DNA of 6,624 nt. Origin: DAIDKA01 sp035506335. GTDB taxonomy: Bacteria; Pseudomonadota; Gammaproteobacteria; Steroidobacterales; Steroidobacteraceae. The position numbers and the translations under genes are program-made. How positions within the stretch are numbered: position 1 is the stretch's first letter; every line of letters starts with the position of its first letter. Shown here one piece after another: positions 6,280 to 6,624 of this stretch. The notes under the pieces are model-generated. The model did not search any database and was not told where the DNA came from. It was given only the letters and a program-made list of their open reading frames with translations. The stretch covers positions 1 to 6,624 of the forward strand of contig DATJPN010000103.1 in assembly GCA_035506335.1 (NCBI GenBank). The letters are read 5' to 3'.

Positions 6280-6624
6280 TCAGCGCGGCGCAGCCCCGAG
6301 CATCGGGCCCCCGAGCCAGTCGTAGTGGTCATCGGGCTCGCGTGCAGGAGGTTCCGGGCCGAAGCTGCGCGCATCATTCACATTCCCGCCGTGGAAACGG
6401 GCCCGGACCGGGTAGGCGTAGACCGGCCGGCGACGCACCCTCCCGTCGGCAAGCACGGCGGTGGCGAGGATGCTGTCCGGCGCACGGCTGCTCTCGACCC
6501 ATTGCACCATCGCACCGAGGAAGTCCTCCTGATAGGGGACATAGCCGCCGTCGCAGTGATAGACGCCGGGAATGACAAACACCCGCATGAAGCCCGCCGT
6601 CCCCGGAATCCCGCCGAGGATGTC
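6280..6624 (-). CDS. C-terminal part of a tannase / feruloyl-esterase family protein (5' end outside window)
   Basis: An open frame continues to the right edge, leaving 114 residues and a stop at 6280-6282. The stretch FMRVFVIPGVYHCDGGY is the hallmark end region of the tannase family, in which the catalytic His is directly followed by a Cys that disulfide-bonds to the Cys next to the catalytic Ser (the CS-D-HC motif). Here the His-Cys codons are at 6553-6558. Further matches to the family are a following W-V-E with APDSILA, then RPVYAYPVRARFHGG before the C-terminus. Family members hydrolyse galloyl or feruloyl esters and usually have about 500-580 residues, so only about a fifth is visible, without Ser and Asp. 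A methionine at 6586-6588 is internal, not a start, because the homologous frame continues upstream of it. The tail after RSFGPEPP is hydrophilic. The next gene downstream is an esterase 18 bp away. Confidence 0.8.
   Translation of the reverse strand, partial: DILGGIPGTAGFMRVFVIPGVYHCDGGYVPYQEDFLGAMVQWVESSRAPDSILATAVLADGRVRRRPVYAYPVRARFHGGNVNDARSFGPEPPAREPDDHYDWLGGPMLGAAPR

Overview
The window is about two-thirds G+C. It is densely packed with bacterial genes whose gaps are 8 to 20 bp, apart from one divergent intergenic region of about 160 bp. Exported alpha/beta hydrolases, type-B carboxylesterases, tannase-family esterases and Shine-Dalgarno starts point to a high-GC Gram-negative environmental bacterium, most likely a proteobacterium. 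The sequence alone does not fix the family or genus. No RNA genes, mobile elements, CRISPR arrays or plasmid functions were seen.

Layout: (1) the last 54 codons of a membrane protein, probably an MFS transporter, at 2-166 (+). (2) A small exported esterase of the LpqC/PHB-depolymerase/feruloyl-esterase type at 181-984 (+). (3) Tail to tail with it, a 955-residue exported protein at 993-3860 (-) that joins a complete type-B carboxylesterase to a C-terminal Asp-box (BNR/sialidase-like) beta-propeller. (4) A divergent intergenic region carrying a tandem TGTAGGCT repeat. (5) An exported alpha/beta hydrolase with eight cysteines in four close pairs at 4025-5329 (+). (6) Convergent with it, a second LpqC-type esterase at 5350-6261 (-), paralogous to gene 2. 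(7) Upstream of that on the same strand, the C-terminus of a tannase/feruloyl-esterase family protein at 6280-6624 (-), running off the window.

Five consecutive genes therefore encode serine hydrolases from at least four families. The four whose N-termini are visible look exported, and a probable transporter lies at one edge. The arrangement fits a periplasmic or extracellular ester-degradation locus, for example for plant phenolic esters, tannins or another polyester, with uptake of the products. That substrate is an inference from the tannase-family and feruloyl-esterase-like members. The most unusual element is the carboxylesterase/beta-propeller fusion, followed by the cysteine-paired hydrolase.
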